From CAYUCJ01 sp049282265 (lineage in GTDB: Bacteria > Desulfobacterota > DSM-4660 > Desulfatiglandales > Desulfatiglandaceae): a stretch of 13,899 bases of DNA. The first letter of the stretch is position 1. Each line of letters opens with the position of its first letter. Below are positions 5,967 through 13,057 of this stretch, in pieces. The translations under genes and the position numbers were made by a program. The notes under the pieces are model-generated. The model had not been told where the DNA came from and ran no database searches. It saw nothing but the letters and a program-made list of their open reading frames with translations. Location: positions 1 to 13,899 of the forward strand of contig JBAPTR010000077.1 of NCBI GenBank assembly GCA_049282265.1, written 5' to 3'.

Positions 5967-6725
5967 ATGAAGAGGCTGTATATTATTAAGGCTGGAACCA
6001 CGTTTCCCGCCATAGCGAAACAGTTCGGCGACTTTGACAAGTGGACGGCAACGGCGCTTAGGGTAGTGGATGTTGAGACGGCTATTGTGGATGCTGAAAA
6101 TGGAGCTTCTCTCCCGACAGCGGAGGAATGTGCGGGCGCGGTGATAACGGGATCTCATTCGATGGTAACGGACAACCTTCCATGGAGCGTCAAACTGGAA
6201 GAATGGATAATGTCTCTGTTGAATGCAGGCACACCCCTTTTCGGCATCTGCTACGGGCACCAGCTCCTTGCGCGAGCCGCTGGAGGTCAGGTGGGCTTCC
6301 TCCCGCAAGGCAAAGAGATCGGTACCGTAGGTGTCCATCTACTTCCTGATTGCGCTAATGATCCCCTTTTTCGTTCGTTTCCTCGATCGTTTTTCGTCCA
6401 TACCGCTCATTCACAGACAGTGCTTAGGCTGCCGACAGGAGCCACATGTTTGGCGGCCAATGCCTATGAGCCCAATCATGCCTTTCGCGTTGGGGACTGG
6501 GCTTATGGAGTTCAGTTTCATCCAGAGTACAATATCGATATTATGCGATCATATATCCAAGAGCAGACAGACGAACTCAAGGCGGCGGGAATGGACGTTT
6601 CGAAGATCTTGAGTGCGGTTGAAGAAACGCCGGTCGCAGCTGAAACGCTCAGGAACTTCGGCAACATTGTCAGAGAACGGCTGACCAACAGATCAATGCA
6701 GCCGACTCGTAAGGCTTGCGGCTGA
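5967..6725 (+). CDS. Class I glutamine amidotransferase-like protein
   Basis: The ATG at 5967 is preceded by AGGGGG (5957-5962), immediately after attC site 4; the longer TTG frame would start inside the site. The 252-aa protein has the class I amidotransferase triad: nucleophile C95 in FGICYGHQLLA, and H185 and E187 in GVQFHPEYN. An oxyanion-type VITGSHSMV segment is at 59-67. The rest resembles stand-alone GMP-synthase-like amidotransferases that deaminate glutamine or hydrolyse gamma-glutamyl bonds; no synthetase domain is attached or adjacent. The C-terminal 55 residues extend beyond the catalytic core. No attC could be found in the 251 nt downstream, so this is the last cassette or the chromosomal flank. 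Confidence 0.87.
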   Translation: MKRLYIIKAGTTFPAIAKQFGDFDKWTATALRVVDVETAIVDAENGASLPTAEECAGAVITGSHSMVTDNLPWSVKLEEWIMSLLNAGTPLFGICYGHQLLARAAGGQVGFLPQGKEIGTVGVHLLPDCANDPLFRSFPRSFFVHTAHSQTVLRLPTGATCLAANAYEPNHAFRVGDWAYGVQFHPEYNIDIMRSYIQEQTDELKAAGMDVSKILSAVEETPVAAETLRNFGNIVRERLTNRSMQPTRKACG

Positions 6726-6826
6726 TCTCGGTGTTCGGTACAAGAGATGAAGAAATCAGGCCGCATCGGTACGCATGTCCGGCTTGAGCCCTTTGACCAC
6801 TGCGGCTTGCCGCTCGAGATCTTTCC

Positions 6827-6851
6827 CCTGCGCGGAAAAATTGTGCGCAGG
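6827..6851. other. Perfect 7-bp hairpin in intergenic DNA
   Basis: CCTGCGC (6827-6833) and GCGCAGG (6845-6851) enclose an 11-nt loop. It lies about 100 nt after the amidotransferase stop and is not followed by a T-run. The surrounding 6726-6976 DNA has open frames on both strands but none with a start signal or family resemblance. Confidence 0.4.
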
Positions 6852-6976
6852 CTCCACACAATTGGCGGCGCTGATGACTTGTATCGACCTGCGACCGCTG
6901 TTGGTTTCCACAATAGTGGTCAGCCTAGAAGAGTGGTTTAAAAAAAGAAATTTAGTGTAAAAGGGAGGAGTGAATC

Positions 6977-7924
6977 ATGAATCAGTGGACATTTACAAAA
7001 GGACTGCATGAGCTGGGCGAAGATATCTATGCCTATATTCAACCGGATGGCTCCTGGTGTTTAAATAATGCAGGCCTGATTGTTGACGGGAAGCAGTCTA
7101 TGCTGGTGGACACACTGACCGATTTGGCCCATACCCGGGAGATGCTTGACGCGATATATAAAAAGATAGATGCATCGATAAAATCCGTGGTCATTACACA
7201 CGGTAACATTGACCATTGGCTTGGTAACGAACTGGTTAAAGACGCGGAAATAATCGCAACCGAGAAATGTGCTGAAGAAATGAAAGCGATGCCCCCGGGA
7301 ATGATGGCCCAACTAATAAAGGAAGCTCCCCAGTTGGGTGAGGTCGGAGAATATTTTACACGGTCTTTCGGCAAATTTAATTTTGAGGGCATCATCCCCA
7401 CCCACCCGACCAGGACTTTTAATGGGCAGTTGGACCTCAAGTTAGGGAATACAGAAATCAGGTTGATCGATGTCGGACCGGCACACACTACAAGCGATCT
7501 CTTAGTCTATGTTCCGGGAAAAAAAGTTGTTTTTACCGGCGATATTTTATTCATCAATGGGACTCCACTCATGTGGGAAGGCCCGGTAAGCAACTGGACC
7601 AAAGCCTGTGATCTCATGCTGGCATTGGATGCGGAAATATTTGTTCCGGGTCATGGGCCAATAACTGATAAAAGGGGCGTGGAGGAAGTGAAAGGATACT
7701 GGCACTATCTTGAGGAGGAAGCAAAAAAACGTTTTGATGCAGGCATGAGCGTTTTTGATGCAGCCCGGGATATCCCTCTGGGAAAATATAAAGCATGGGG
7801 TGAATCAGAACGAATCTGTGTTAATGTGAATACACTTTATAATGAATTCAGGGAAGAGCCTGTCGATACCAACATTTTGGAACTCTTCGGCTATATGGCA
7901 AACTATGCTAAAGAATGGAAATAA
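6977..7924 (+). CDS. Metallo-beta-lactamase-fold hydrolase with variant metal motif
   Basis: This 315-aa protein has the lactamase-fold motif series: ITHGNIDHWLGN (H75, N77, D79, H80), GPAHTTSD (H170), FTGDILF (D189) and VPGHGPITD (H226). The canonical HxHxDH is HxNxDH here, so one ligand of the first zinc site is Asn. Similar T-H-x-N-x-D-H variants occur in a branch of the superfamily, so this is probably not a mutation that kills the enzyme. The core ends near 240, and a helical C-terminal extension of about 75 residues follows. The substrate is unknown. GGGAGG at 6963-6968 supports the ATG. It is monocistronic, and the DNA after its stop is degenerate mobile-element sequence. Confidence 0.88.
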   Translation: MNQWTFTKGLHELGEDIYAYIQPDGSWCLNNAGLIVDGKQSMLVDTLTDLAHTREMLDAIYKKIDASIKSVVITHGNIDHWLGNELVKDAEIIATEKCAEEMKAMPPGMMAQLIKEAPQLGEVGEYFTRSFGKFNFEGIIPTHPTRTFNGQLDLKLGNTEIRLIDVGPAHTTSDLLVYVPGKKVVFTGDILFINGTPLMWEGPVSNWTKACDLMLALDAEIFVPGHGPITDKRGVEEVKGYWHYLEEEAKKRFDAGMSVFDAARDIPLGKYKAWGESERICVNVNTLYNEFREEPVDTNILELFGYMANYAKEWK

Positions 7925-8098
7925 ATCGATGGCCCAGGACTGTGGGTTCGATGATCCGGAGGGATTCGGGACTGGGAATATTCCATTGGCGATAAATGGT
8001 TTTTGGAATAGCAAACCGGTTTTACTAAATGGAAAAGGGGGCAAGTCTGCTCTTGACTCATGTTTAGGTGTGGAACGAGTATGGCTACCATGATAGTG

Positions 8099-8115
8099 GG
8101 GTCGGGCCACGGGAA
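8099..8115 (+). repeat. 17-bp direct repeat, copy 1
   Basis: GGGTCGGGCCACGGGAA is repeated exactly at 11738-11754. Weaker similarity continues for about 30 nt after both copies (GATAATT-like, then GA-TTTT). Copy 1 lies just upstream of a Y1 transposase fragment, so the pair probably marks ends of the same element family. Confidence 0.6.
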
Positions 8116-8123
8116 CTAATTGA

Positions 8124-8246
8124 TATGAAACGAATAATTGGCGAGTTTTCCCTAAACGCGAATTTCTGCTCAAGTTCTCCAAGGATCGGCATCGTTATTT
8201 GCAGTGGCTGTATCAAACCAGGAAGAGATATGGATTGAAGATTCGA
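8124..8246 (+). pseudogene. Y1/REP-associated transposase fragment
   Basis: From 8157 the frame reads REFLLKFSKDRHRYLQWLYQ and then TRKRYGLKI. This closely follows a segment of REP-associated Y1 (Transposase_17-type) transposases that normally continues to the catalytic HIH-type motif. Here it leaves homology after about 29 residues, and neither the HUH motif nor the catalytic Tyr is present. The 5' side is open only from 8124, after a TGA. It is a dead relic next to the group II-like remnant. Identification is by memory of the family, not a search. Confidence 0.65.
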
Positions 8247-8257
8247 ATAAGGCCTAG

Positions 8258-8455
8258 GGTCGTCATGGATATGGAGACGCTGTTAGGTTTTTAGGTTGCC
8301 CCATCGGTATCCGAAGATACATTAAGATAAAAGCCGATGCAAACCCTTATTTGCAAGAGTATGCCAAGTACTTTTGGCGCAGACGGCACGATAAGGAGAG
8401 CAAATTGTTGGCGGCCATGTCGGCCCGTGAACTACGGGCCATGAAGGCCGTTTAG
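8258..8455 (+). pseudogene. Probable C-terminal fragment of a group II intron reverse transcriptase/maturase
   Basis: An open frame of 65 codons from 8258 to a TAG at 8453-8455 includes RRYIKIKADANPYLQEYAKY followed by FWRRR. The I-K-x-x-A-N-P-Y-x-x-x-Y-x-x-Y-F pattern resembles the C-terminal region of some group II intron-encoded proteins. There is no reverse-transcriptase core, start codon or ribosome-binding site. About 50 nt after the stop a sequence like the 5' half of intron domain V appears, the order expected in a group II intron. Alternatives include the tail of another transposase. Confidence 0.42.
8277..8292 (+). repeat. 16-bp direct repeat, copy 1 (copy 2 at 10814-10829)
   Basis: ACGCTGTTAGGTTTTT occurs at 8277-8292 and 10814-10829, and the 12 nt before each copy are also alike (ATGGA-ATGG). 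In one frame both encode AVRFL, so both may be remnants of the same coding element. The first is inside the group II-like fragment. Confidence 0.5.
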
Positions 8456-8470
8456 GAGGTTTAGCAGCCG

Positions 8471-8495
8471 GGCAGCTCCCTAAGGGCTGCCTTTT
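8471..8495 (+). terminator. Hairpin with T-run
   Basis: GGCAGC (8471-8476) and GCTGCC (8486-8491) form a 6-bp stem with a 9-nt loop, followed by TTTT (8492-8495). An alternative pairing uses GCAGCC at 8464-8469. It could be a short rho-independent terminator or a stem of the decayed intron. Confidence 0.4.
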
Positions 8496-8504
8496 GAGAG
8501 GCCT

Positions 8505-8520
8505 GAGCCGTATGAGGTCA
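8505..8520 (+). other. Half of a group II intron domain V-like motif
   Basis: GAGCCGTATGAGG (8505-8517) matches the usual 5' strand of group II domain V. The complementary 3' strand, normally like CCTCACGTACGGTTC, is absent, so the ribozyme core is broken here. Confidence 0.35.
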
Positions 8521-8675
8521 AGCCTGCTGTCGACCTTTGGCCTTCTAGCTTTAAGGCAATAACAGTCAAATTGGGATCAGGTCGCCTATGAGAAATTAAG
8601 TCATGTTTAGATGAAAAAGGTGCTGAGATCCTGTTTTGGGCCACAATGTCCTGCCAACACATGCTTATAAGAGAA

Positions 8676-9350
8676 TCACCGAATACGTCTGACCGTGATT
8701 TGTGCAACGGGATTTCGCCAGTCATGCGCAGAGGGATTCACCATATCCGGGTCCGGGCCGATACCATGAATTCCGGCATGGATATGAACATAACCCTCGG
8801 GATCTGCAGGGTCATGAGCATTATGACTGCCACAGGGCGGCCCCGGAATAAAGGAGCAGTCCTCGGAATTCCGCTCACTCCCCGCATCATACGCATCCGC
8901 CTCGATCGTTATTTCTCTCTTAAGAGGAACGGACAGATTCCGTATAGCAAAGAAGCCGTCATTTGTTGTGACCAGCATGCCAGCGACTGAGAACAACCTC
9001 GCCCATTTTGTTGCGGAGACTTCCAGAACCACTGATTTCCCGGGCAAAACCGGGCCATCCGAGACCGCATAATCCAAATCCGGGTCCAGGTCGATTTGAT
9101 TGATCAATAGACCAGGATCCCCCTCTTCTGCCAGCGCCGCCAGTTGCGGACTCGCCGCATCTCCCAGATTAAAGAGCTGAAAATTCCGGTCATGACTGAT
9201 AACGATGGGGGGGCTGAATATCTGGCCCCGGGTAAGGTTTGTGATGGTAACCTCGTATCTCATCCTGGATTGACCCGCAAGAGTCGGACCACCTGCCAAA
9301 ACAATAACCAAAAAAAGAACGATCATGCAGATATTTCTGTTTCTTTCCAC
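8676..9350 (-). CDS. Secreted Spondin_N-domain-like protein
   Basis: I place the start at the GTG at 9350, because AGGAGGT (complement of 9356-9362) lies 5 nt upstream; a longer frame would begin at 9440 without such a site. The 224-aa product begins MERNRN, then a hydrophobic run (ICMIVLFLVIVLAGGPTLAG), a signal peptide ending near AGQS. The mature part opens with YEVTITNLTRGQIFSPP, the hallmark first strand of Spondin_N domains. It ends with GYVHIHAGIHGIG and a HDWRNPVAQITVRRI segment, also typical. Bacterial members are exported and poorly characterised, with conserved His and Asp suggesting metal binding. The gene is alone on the minus strand, convergent with the relics to its left. Confidence 0.85.
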   Translation of the reverse strand: MERNRNICMIVLFLVIVLAGGPTLAGQSRMRYEVTITNLTRGQIFSPPIVISHDRNFQLFNLGDAASPQLAALAEEGDPGLLINQIDLDPDLDYAVSDGPVLPGKSVVLEVSATKWARLFSVAGMLVTTNDGFFAIRNLSVPLKREITIEADAYDAGSERNSEDCSFIPGPPCGSHNAHDPADPEGYVHIHAGIHGIGPDPDMVNPSAHDWRNPVAQITVRRIR

Positions 9351-9535
9351 GTCACACCTCCTATGCTTTTTCATTTGGATCTCAGCACGCCATACGGCAT
9401 AATAAACCCCTTGATTGAAAGCATAAGATGTGGATTTCACAGGGTCATCACGAAAATATCATTTTTGTGTCACAGACTCTTTTTAGGCGGATTCTCACAC
9501 CAGAGCAGGGGTGTGTGGTTGGCGAGTTGGAATGA

Positions 9536-9792
9536 GAAGGAACCCCTGATCGTTTGCCGCAAATCAAGGCTCCCACACTTGTTCTGAAAGGTGATGAGGA
9601 CTTGCTTATTCCACCGGAGAACGCGAAAATTCCTGCGGAAAGAACTCCTGGCGTCGAATGGAAGGTCATCTCGGGGCAGACCATCAGACGTTGACAGAGC
9701 AGCCGGAAGTAAGCAATGCAGCCATATTGGAATTCTTGCGGAGGCTGAATCAAAGGAAAGTCCGGGTTAACATAATTGGGGGAGCATCATAG
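9536..9792 (+). pseudogene. Alpha/beta-hydrolase C-terminal remnant with frameshift
   Basis: After a TGA at 9533-9535 the frame reads LPQIKAPTLVLKGDEDLLIP and then PENAKI...GVEWKVISG, the strand and catalytic-Asp region of alpha/beta hydrolases (APTLVLxGDEDxLIP). It stops at 9692-9694. The neighbouring frame then continues the same fold's last helix (TEQPEVSNAAILEFLRRLNQ) to a TAG at 9790-9792. The N-terminal two thirds, with the nucleophile, and the usual GAGH histidine region are missing or scrambled, so it is a decayed gene. Confidence 0.7.
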
Positions 9793-9886
9793 CCTCAACC
9801 CGCATGCTTGCCTCATAAGGCCATTTCCACTATACTTTTCCTTAGAAAAGGCAACTTCATTTCACCTTCATCAGGAGGATTCGGCA

Positions 9887-10366
9887 ATGAGAAAAGACAA
9901 TCGTGTTTTTGGGTGGCTTCCCTGCTCCGTCATCTTTGTCGGTACAACAGATGGGGAACAGCGTGACATCATGACGGCGACTGCCATGTTCGTTTCGGAA
10001 AAAGCCCCCTTGCTTGTCATAAGCGTGTCAAAAAACCATTTGACCGCTCGATTGATAGAGCAGTCAGGGGAATTCACGTTGAGTATTGCCTCCCAAAAGC
10101 AGAAAGAGCTGGCCGTGCTGCTGGGGAGTGCGGAAGGGAAGAAAGAGGACAAATTCAGTCGTTTTTCCATCAGAACCATTCCCAACGGAACGGGGAAATT
10201 GCTGATCCCGGAGGAAAGTGCGGCCTGGATGGAATGCAAAGTGGTGAGTCTTCAGGAAATCGATGGTTATCGTTTGGTGATCGGGCGCGTTGTGGACAAA
10301 AAGGACTTGGGGAAACCCCCTTTGATTTGGCATGAGGATATGTTTTTCTCCTTGAAACCACTGTGA
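9887..10366 (+). CDS. Flavin reductase-like (FMN-binding split-barrel) protein
   Basis: The ATG at 9887 has AGGAGG (9873-9878) 8 nt upstream, which favours it over the longer frame. The 159-aa protein fits the flavin-reductase-like domain: PCSVIFVGTTDGEQRDIMTA (about 12-31, the V-T-T-x-D-G-x-x-N-x-M pattern with R/D in place of N), PLLVISVSKNHLTARLIEQS (about 41-60) and FTLSIAS. Near the end GKPPLIWHEDMFFSL matches the usual final P-L-x-W-x-x-x-x-Y/F strand. It should bind FMN and transfer electrons from NAD(P)H or a partner; the substrate is unknown. It is a single gene behind an unrelated pseudogene. Confidence 0.85.
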   Translation: MRKDNRVFGWLPCSVIFVGTTDGEQRDIMTATAMFVSEKAPLLVISVSKNHLTARLIEQSGEFTLSIASQKQKELAVLLGSAEGKKEDKFSRFSIRTIPNGTGKLLIPEESAAWMECKVVSLQEIDGYRLVIGRVVDKKDLGKPPLIWHEDMFFSLKPL

Positions 10367-10441
10367 AAGGCCCGTGGACACAAATCATAAATCATCACTA
10401 CCAGATCCGCCTTTTCCCTTTCCGATTCGAAGATTTTCGAG

Positions 10442-10672
10442 TTGGATGTTCCGATCACTCAGAAGGCGAAGCTTGACCAGTATGGGGAGCGAGGATTGGA
10501 GCGCAGGTATTTCACACATGCATCAGGGGAACTCGTGGATCGAATCAACGGCAAGCATTGCCTAGTGAAGGCGGTGAAGCCTCAAGGGCATGGGGGTTTT
10601 GGGACAATCCATAAGAAACTAAATAACTCCATCGATATACGTCCCCGTTTTCACTCTATTTTGCCCGCCTGA
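10442..10672 (+). CDS. Doubtful small open reading frame
   Basis: A TTG-started frame of 76 codons, open upstream to 10391, reads like a soluble protein (DQYGERGLERRYFTHASGEL) up to about 10600. It then runs through a GGGACAAT repeat. There is no ribosome-binding site and I recognise no family, so it is more likely a gene fragment cut by a repeat than an intact gene. Confidence 0.2.
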   Translation: MDVPITQKAKLDQYGERGLERRYFTHASGELVDRINGKHCLVKAVKPQGHGGFGTIHKKLNNSIDIRPRFHSILPA

Positions 10673-10769
10673 AAATCCTGCAGGTTTTCCTCTACCCACT
10701 TCCCATAGACTGCTGATTAGCTGATTATAAAATTGTCTTTTAAAACATTTTTTTATTGCTTTTATGACT

Positions 10770-10800
10770 GGCTCGACTTACAGAGCCTTTTGGTTTCTTT
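10770..10800 (+). terminator. Possible rho-independent terminator
   Basis: GGCTC (10770-10774) and GAGCC (10783-10787) form a 5-bp stem with an 8-nt loop. It is followed by TTTTGGTTTCTTTT. The stem is short, and no intact gene ends close before it. Confidence 0.35.
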
Positions 10801-11016
10801 TATGGAAATGGGCACGCTGTTAGGTTTTTGAGTTTTGATAACGAATAAGTATAGGGCGACAGCGATCGAATATGCCGCGACCTTTGTTTCCCCGGTGGTC
10901 CGTGTTCCGGGATCTTCGACTTGCCTTCGGCTGGTAATTTGATTAAAATGTTCAACATATGAAACGGATTCACGCGCAGGAGACTTGCACCCCATAAGTT
11001 CACGCCCTTGCCGGGC

Positions 11017-11076
11017 GTACCCAAGTGCTGGAGACAGACCGGCTGCTAAGCAGTCGGCCGCCCAGCTTATCGTTAC
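11017..11076 (+). other. attC-like imperfect palindrome upstream of wrbA (candidate)
   Basis: CTGG (11028-11031) pairs with CCAG (11062-11065). CCGGCTGC (11039-11046) pairs with GCAGTCGG (11050-11057) with one G-T wobble, around a TAA loop. Outer boxes GTAC (11017-11020) and GTTAC (11072-11076) could be decayed R''/R'. As in the clear cassettes, a ribosome-binding site and start codon follow within about 25 nt. The arms are uneven and the core boxes poor, so this is only a candidate. Confidence 0.3.
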
Positions 11077-11096
11077 AACTAAGAAAGGAGTGTCTC

Positions 11097-11708
11097 ATGA
11101 AAGTATTAGTCGTTTACTACTCAATGTATGGACACGTGTACAAGTTGGCAGAAGCAGCTGCTGAAGGAGCACGATCTGCAAAGAATGTGGAAGCCGTATT
11201 GCGTCGGGTTCCGGAGACGCTGTCTGAAAGCGTTTTGGCGAAGATGGGGGCGACTGAGGCGCAAAAGCTGCAAGCGCATGTGCCCTTATGCACAGTAGAT
11301 GAACTGGGCGAAGCCGATGCAATCATTTTTGGGACACCGACTCGCTTCGGCAATATGTGTGGCCAAATGAGACAATTTCTTGACGCGACAGGACAACTGT
11401 GGGCGAAGGGAGCACTGGTCGGAAAAGTGGGAAGCGTTATCACAAGCTCAAACACCCAGCACGGGGGCCAAGAATCAACGATCCTGAGTTTCCATCTTAC
11501 TCTGTTGCATCATGGCATGGTGGTTGTCGGGCTGCCATATGCATTTCAGGGACAATTTATGATGGAAGAGATCAGCGGCTGTTCGCCGTATGGTGCGTCG
11601 ACAATCGCAGGAGGTGACGGCAGTCGGTTCCCGAGCGAGAACGAACTGGCGGGAGCACAGTACCAGGGTGAGCATGTCGCAAAGATCGCAAGTAAACTCA
11701 CAGCTTAA
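11097..11708 (+). CDS. wrbA: WrbA-type NAD(P)H:quinone oxidoreductase
   Basis: The ATG at 11097 has AAAGGAG (11084-11090) upstream; the longer frame would start in the palindrome. The 203-aa product matches WrbA along its length. The FMN phosphate loop YYSMYGHVYKLAEA is at 7-20. IIFGTPTRFGNMCGQMRQFL is at 76-95, SSNTQHGGQESTILSFH at 117-133, and the signature GCSPYGASTIAGGDGSR at 161-177. WrbA is a cytoplasmic flavoprotein that reduces quinones by two electrons, avoiding semiquinone and superoxide. It is a single-gene unit, and together with the other flavoenzymes in the window suits an anaerobe handling oxidative or quinone stress (inference). Confidence 0.93.
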   Translation: MKVLVVYYSMYGHVYKLAEAAAEGARSAKNVEAVLRRVPETLSESVLAKMGATEAQKLQAHVPLCTVDELGEADAIIFGTPTRFGNMCGQMRQFLDATGQLWAKGALVGKVGSVITSSNTQHGGQESTILSFHLTLLHHGMVVVGLPYAFQGQFMMEEISGCSPYGASTIAGGDGSRFPSENELAGAQYQGEHVAKIASKLTA

Positions 11709-12633
11709 GGATGTCCTATGGGTACTTGCGATTGGATGGGTCGGGCCACGGGAAGTACCTGTTTTTGAGTGGATAATTCCTGATTTTGCTCTCTGAAATG
11801 CACCGATATTGAGTTTTTTGAGGCCGAAAAGACTGTTTTTCTATGAGACTGCCAGCGGGAATTAAGCGACATTCTATTCCGCGGTACATCCGGCACACCC
11901 CGCTCAGACCTTCTTATGGCTTTACTCGACCGGGGTGGGAGCAGACCTTTCATAGATGTAATAGGTACAAGGGACAATACATAAAAAAATAACTAACTTG
12001 AAATCTGGTAGGTATGGGGCATGATTTACTTATTTTTTGATGACCGTTGCCCCATTAATAGCCAGCAGAATCAGAATAGTCTTGAAGCGTAATTGCAATT
12101 CCCAATTACCCGGGTATGGAAATTGAAAGGGGAATGAGAAGTGCGAGAGTTGATTTCTGTTGTTTCTTTTATCATGGCCGTGTTTGGGGGGACTGGCAAC
12201 CATGTCTCATAAAGAGGAAGGCAAGCAATCGGTACAGAAGTCGTCTCTCTGGGAACAACTTTTCTGATCCTCTTTCTGTATCTGGAATTCCGTCCGTTTT
12301 GATTGTTGGGCTGAGACCTTCTATTGTTACAGTATCCCTGGATAGTTTCTCAAAGGTAAGCGGAAACCAAAGTGTTTCGGATGGAGGTGCCACCGACCTG
12401 CTTGGTTGACGGGAGTTTCGGTTGTTCTTCGTGTATTTGTAATGAAAACGATTTGAAATGCGAACCAATTGATACGCCGGATGCATTTTTTTCGCGCCAG
12501 TTGTCATGCCGGTCTTTCCACTTCCACGCACAATGTTTTTCTAAATGGATTCTCTCCGCCCACAATGATACATTATAGAAAATTATCATTGCTTGGAACA
12601 AAACCTAAGTTTTCCCATGTGAGGAGGGGTAGG
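11709..12633. other. Gene-poor region with repeat copies
   Basis: About 925 nt in which short frames on both strands lack start signals and family resemblance. It begins with copy 2 of the 17-bp repeat (11738-11754), has a GGGACAATACATAA repeat at 11971, and an imperfect inverted repeat around 12097-12137 (ATTCCC...GGGGAAT). A few hydrophobic segments in broken frames near 12230-12300 may be gene debris. It most likely holds decayed mobile DNA. Confidence 0.5.
11738..11754 (+). repeat. 17-bp direct repeat, copy 2
   Basis: Exact copy of GGGTCGGGCCACGGGAA at 8099-8115, here 30 nt after the wrbA stop. No transposase fragment follows, which suggests a solitary repeat end. Confidence 0.6.
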
Positions 12634-12927
12634 ATGGAAGTCAAGACGTATTGCAACAATATGAGGGGTGAGCTTATTTCCTGGAAGGCAAAGACCTACG
12701 ACATGGCCCGAAAAATGGACAAGAGGTCTTCAGGGCCGGATGAAAGGACTGGTGCTTCGATCTCTGAGCTGGGCGCCATGATTGATGAGTTCGAGAAAAA
12801 AATCGAAGAACTGGAAACATCTTGCCCTGCCAACTGGGATAAGGAAAGGGCCGATCTGGACGGAATGATAGCGGAAATGAACGAAAGATGGGGTGAGGCC
12901 ACTCAGATGTCTCCCGATGATTTCTGA
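12634..12927 (+). CDS. Small coiled-coil hypothetical protein
   Basis: The ATG at 12634 is preceded by AGGAGGGG (12622-12629); the longer upstream frame has no such site. The 97-aa protein is hydrophilic and mostly helical. MEVKTYCNNMRGELISWKAK (1-20) is followed by an amphipathic stretch (about 46-61, ELGAMIDEFEKKIEEL), a short turn with CPANW (66-70), and another helix (DLDGMIAEMNERWGEA). It resembles small conserved proteins of unknown function in sulfate-reducing Deltaproteobacteria, from memory. It has no signal peptide or membrane segment and is probably cytoplasmic and oligomeric. Confidence 0.7.
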   Translation: MEVKTYCNNMRGELISWKAKTYDMARKMDKRSSGPDERTGASISELGAMIDEFEKKIEELETSCPANWDKERADLDGMIAEMNERWGEATQMSPDDF

Positions 12928-12932
12928 TGCTC

Positions 12933-13057
12933 CTACCTGGACCCTTCCTGGAAAGCCGTGTTCACGATCCGATCCTCGGTTGCGGCGATGTCCAGGTTTG
13001 GGCCCGCGTAGTTCCCCCAACCATGTCCAGGATCACGTCCACGCCGCGTCCGTCCGT
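12933..13057 (-). pseudogene. Quinone oxidoreductase (MDR family) fragment
   Basis: On the minus strand the frame reads TDGRGVDVILDMVGGNYAGP and then NLDIAATEDRIVNTAFQEG. This is the part after the nucleotide-binding fold in zinc-independent quinone oxidoreductases (G-V-D-V-I-L-D-M-V-G-G). Both ends are missing. The upstream side is cut exactly at the edge of the 206-bp inverted-repeat element (13057), and the rest of the gene is not found beyond it. Confidence 0.7.

Larger units (their letters stand above)
3934..6725 (+). mobile_element. Integron-type gene-cassette array without integrase (CALIN-like)
   Basis: Four attC-like imperfect palindromes in the same orientation separate single-function units: toxin-antitoxin, cupin, QueG-like protein and amidotransferase. 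Gaps from a site to the next start codon are 11-79 nt. Gaps from a stop to the next site are at most 6 nt, and the cupin stop lies inside the R'' box. The genes are unrelated, all on the + strand and of varying base composition. The sites share little sequence apart from core boxes but conserve secondary structure, as known for attC. No tyrosine recombinase with an IntI patch and no attI are visible. The left boundary is uncertain because weaker candidate sites exist upstream; the right boundary is the last gene preceded by a site. Confidence 0.75.
10367..11096. other. Long intergenic region with relics
   Basis: About 730 nt between the flavin reductase-like gene and wrbA. It contains a doubtful open frame (10442-10672), a GGGACAAT repeat at 10601, a terminator-like hairpin at 10770-10800, copy 2 of the 16-bp repeat (10814-10829), a small ACGCCC/GGGCGT hairpin (11002-11018) and a larger attC-like palindrome directly before wrbA. 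No convincing gene is seen. Confidence 0.5.

Noticed and set aside
6747..6941. Open frames on both strands after the amidotransferase
   Set aside because: None has a start signal or recognisable motif; competing frames overlap on both strands.
7929..8093. 54-codon frame after the lactamase-fold gene
   Set aside because: There is no clear ribosome-binding site and no family resemblance, and it ends in relic DNA.
8282..8289. GTTAGGT, a perfect R' consensus (also at 10819)
   Set aside because: No complementary R''/L'' arm lies upstream of either copy; the string belongs to a 16-bp direct repeat.
11017..11070. tRNA-Ser(GCU)-like D-arm and CTGCTAA anticodon loop
   Set aside because: The anticodon stem pairs poorly, and no T-arm (GGTTCGAATCC-like) or acceptor stem follows, so the likeness is probably chance.
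12172..12531. Minus-strand 119-codon frame in the gene-poor region
   Set aside because: It has no ribosome-binding site, unusual composition and no recognisable domain; probably chance.
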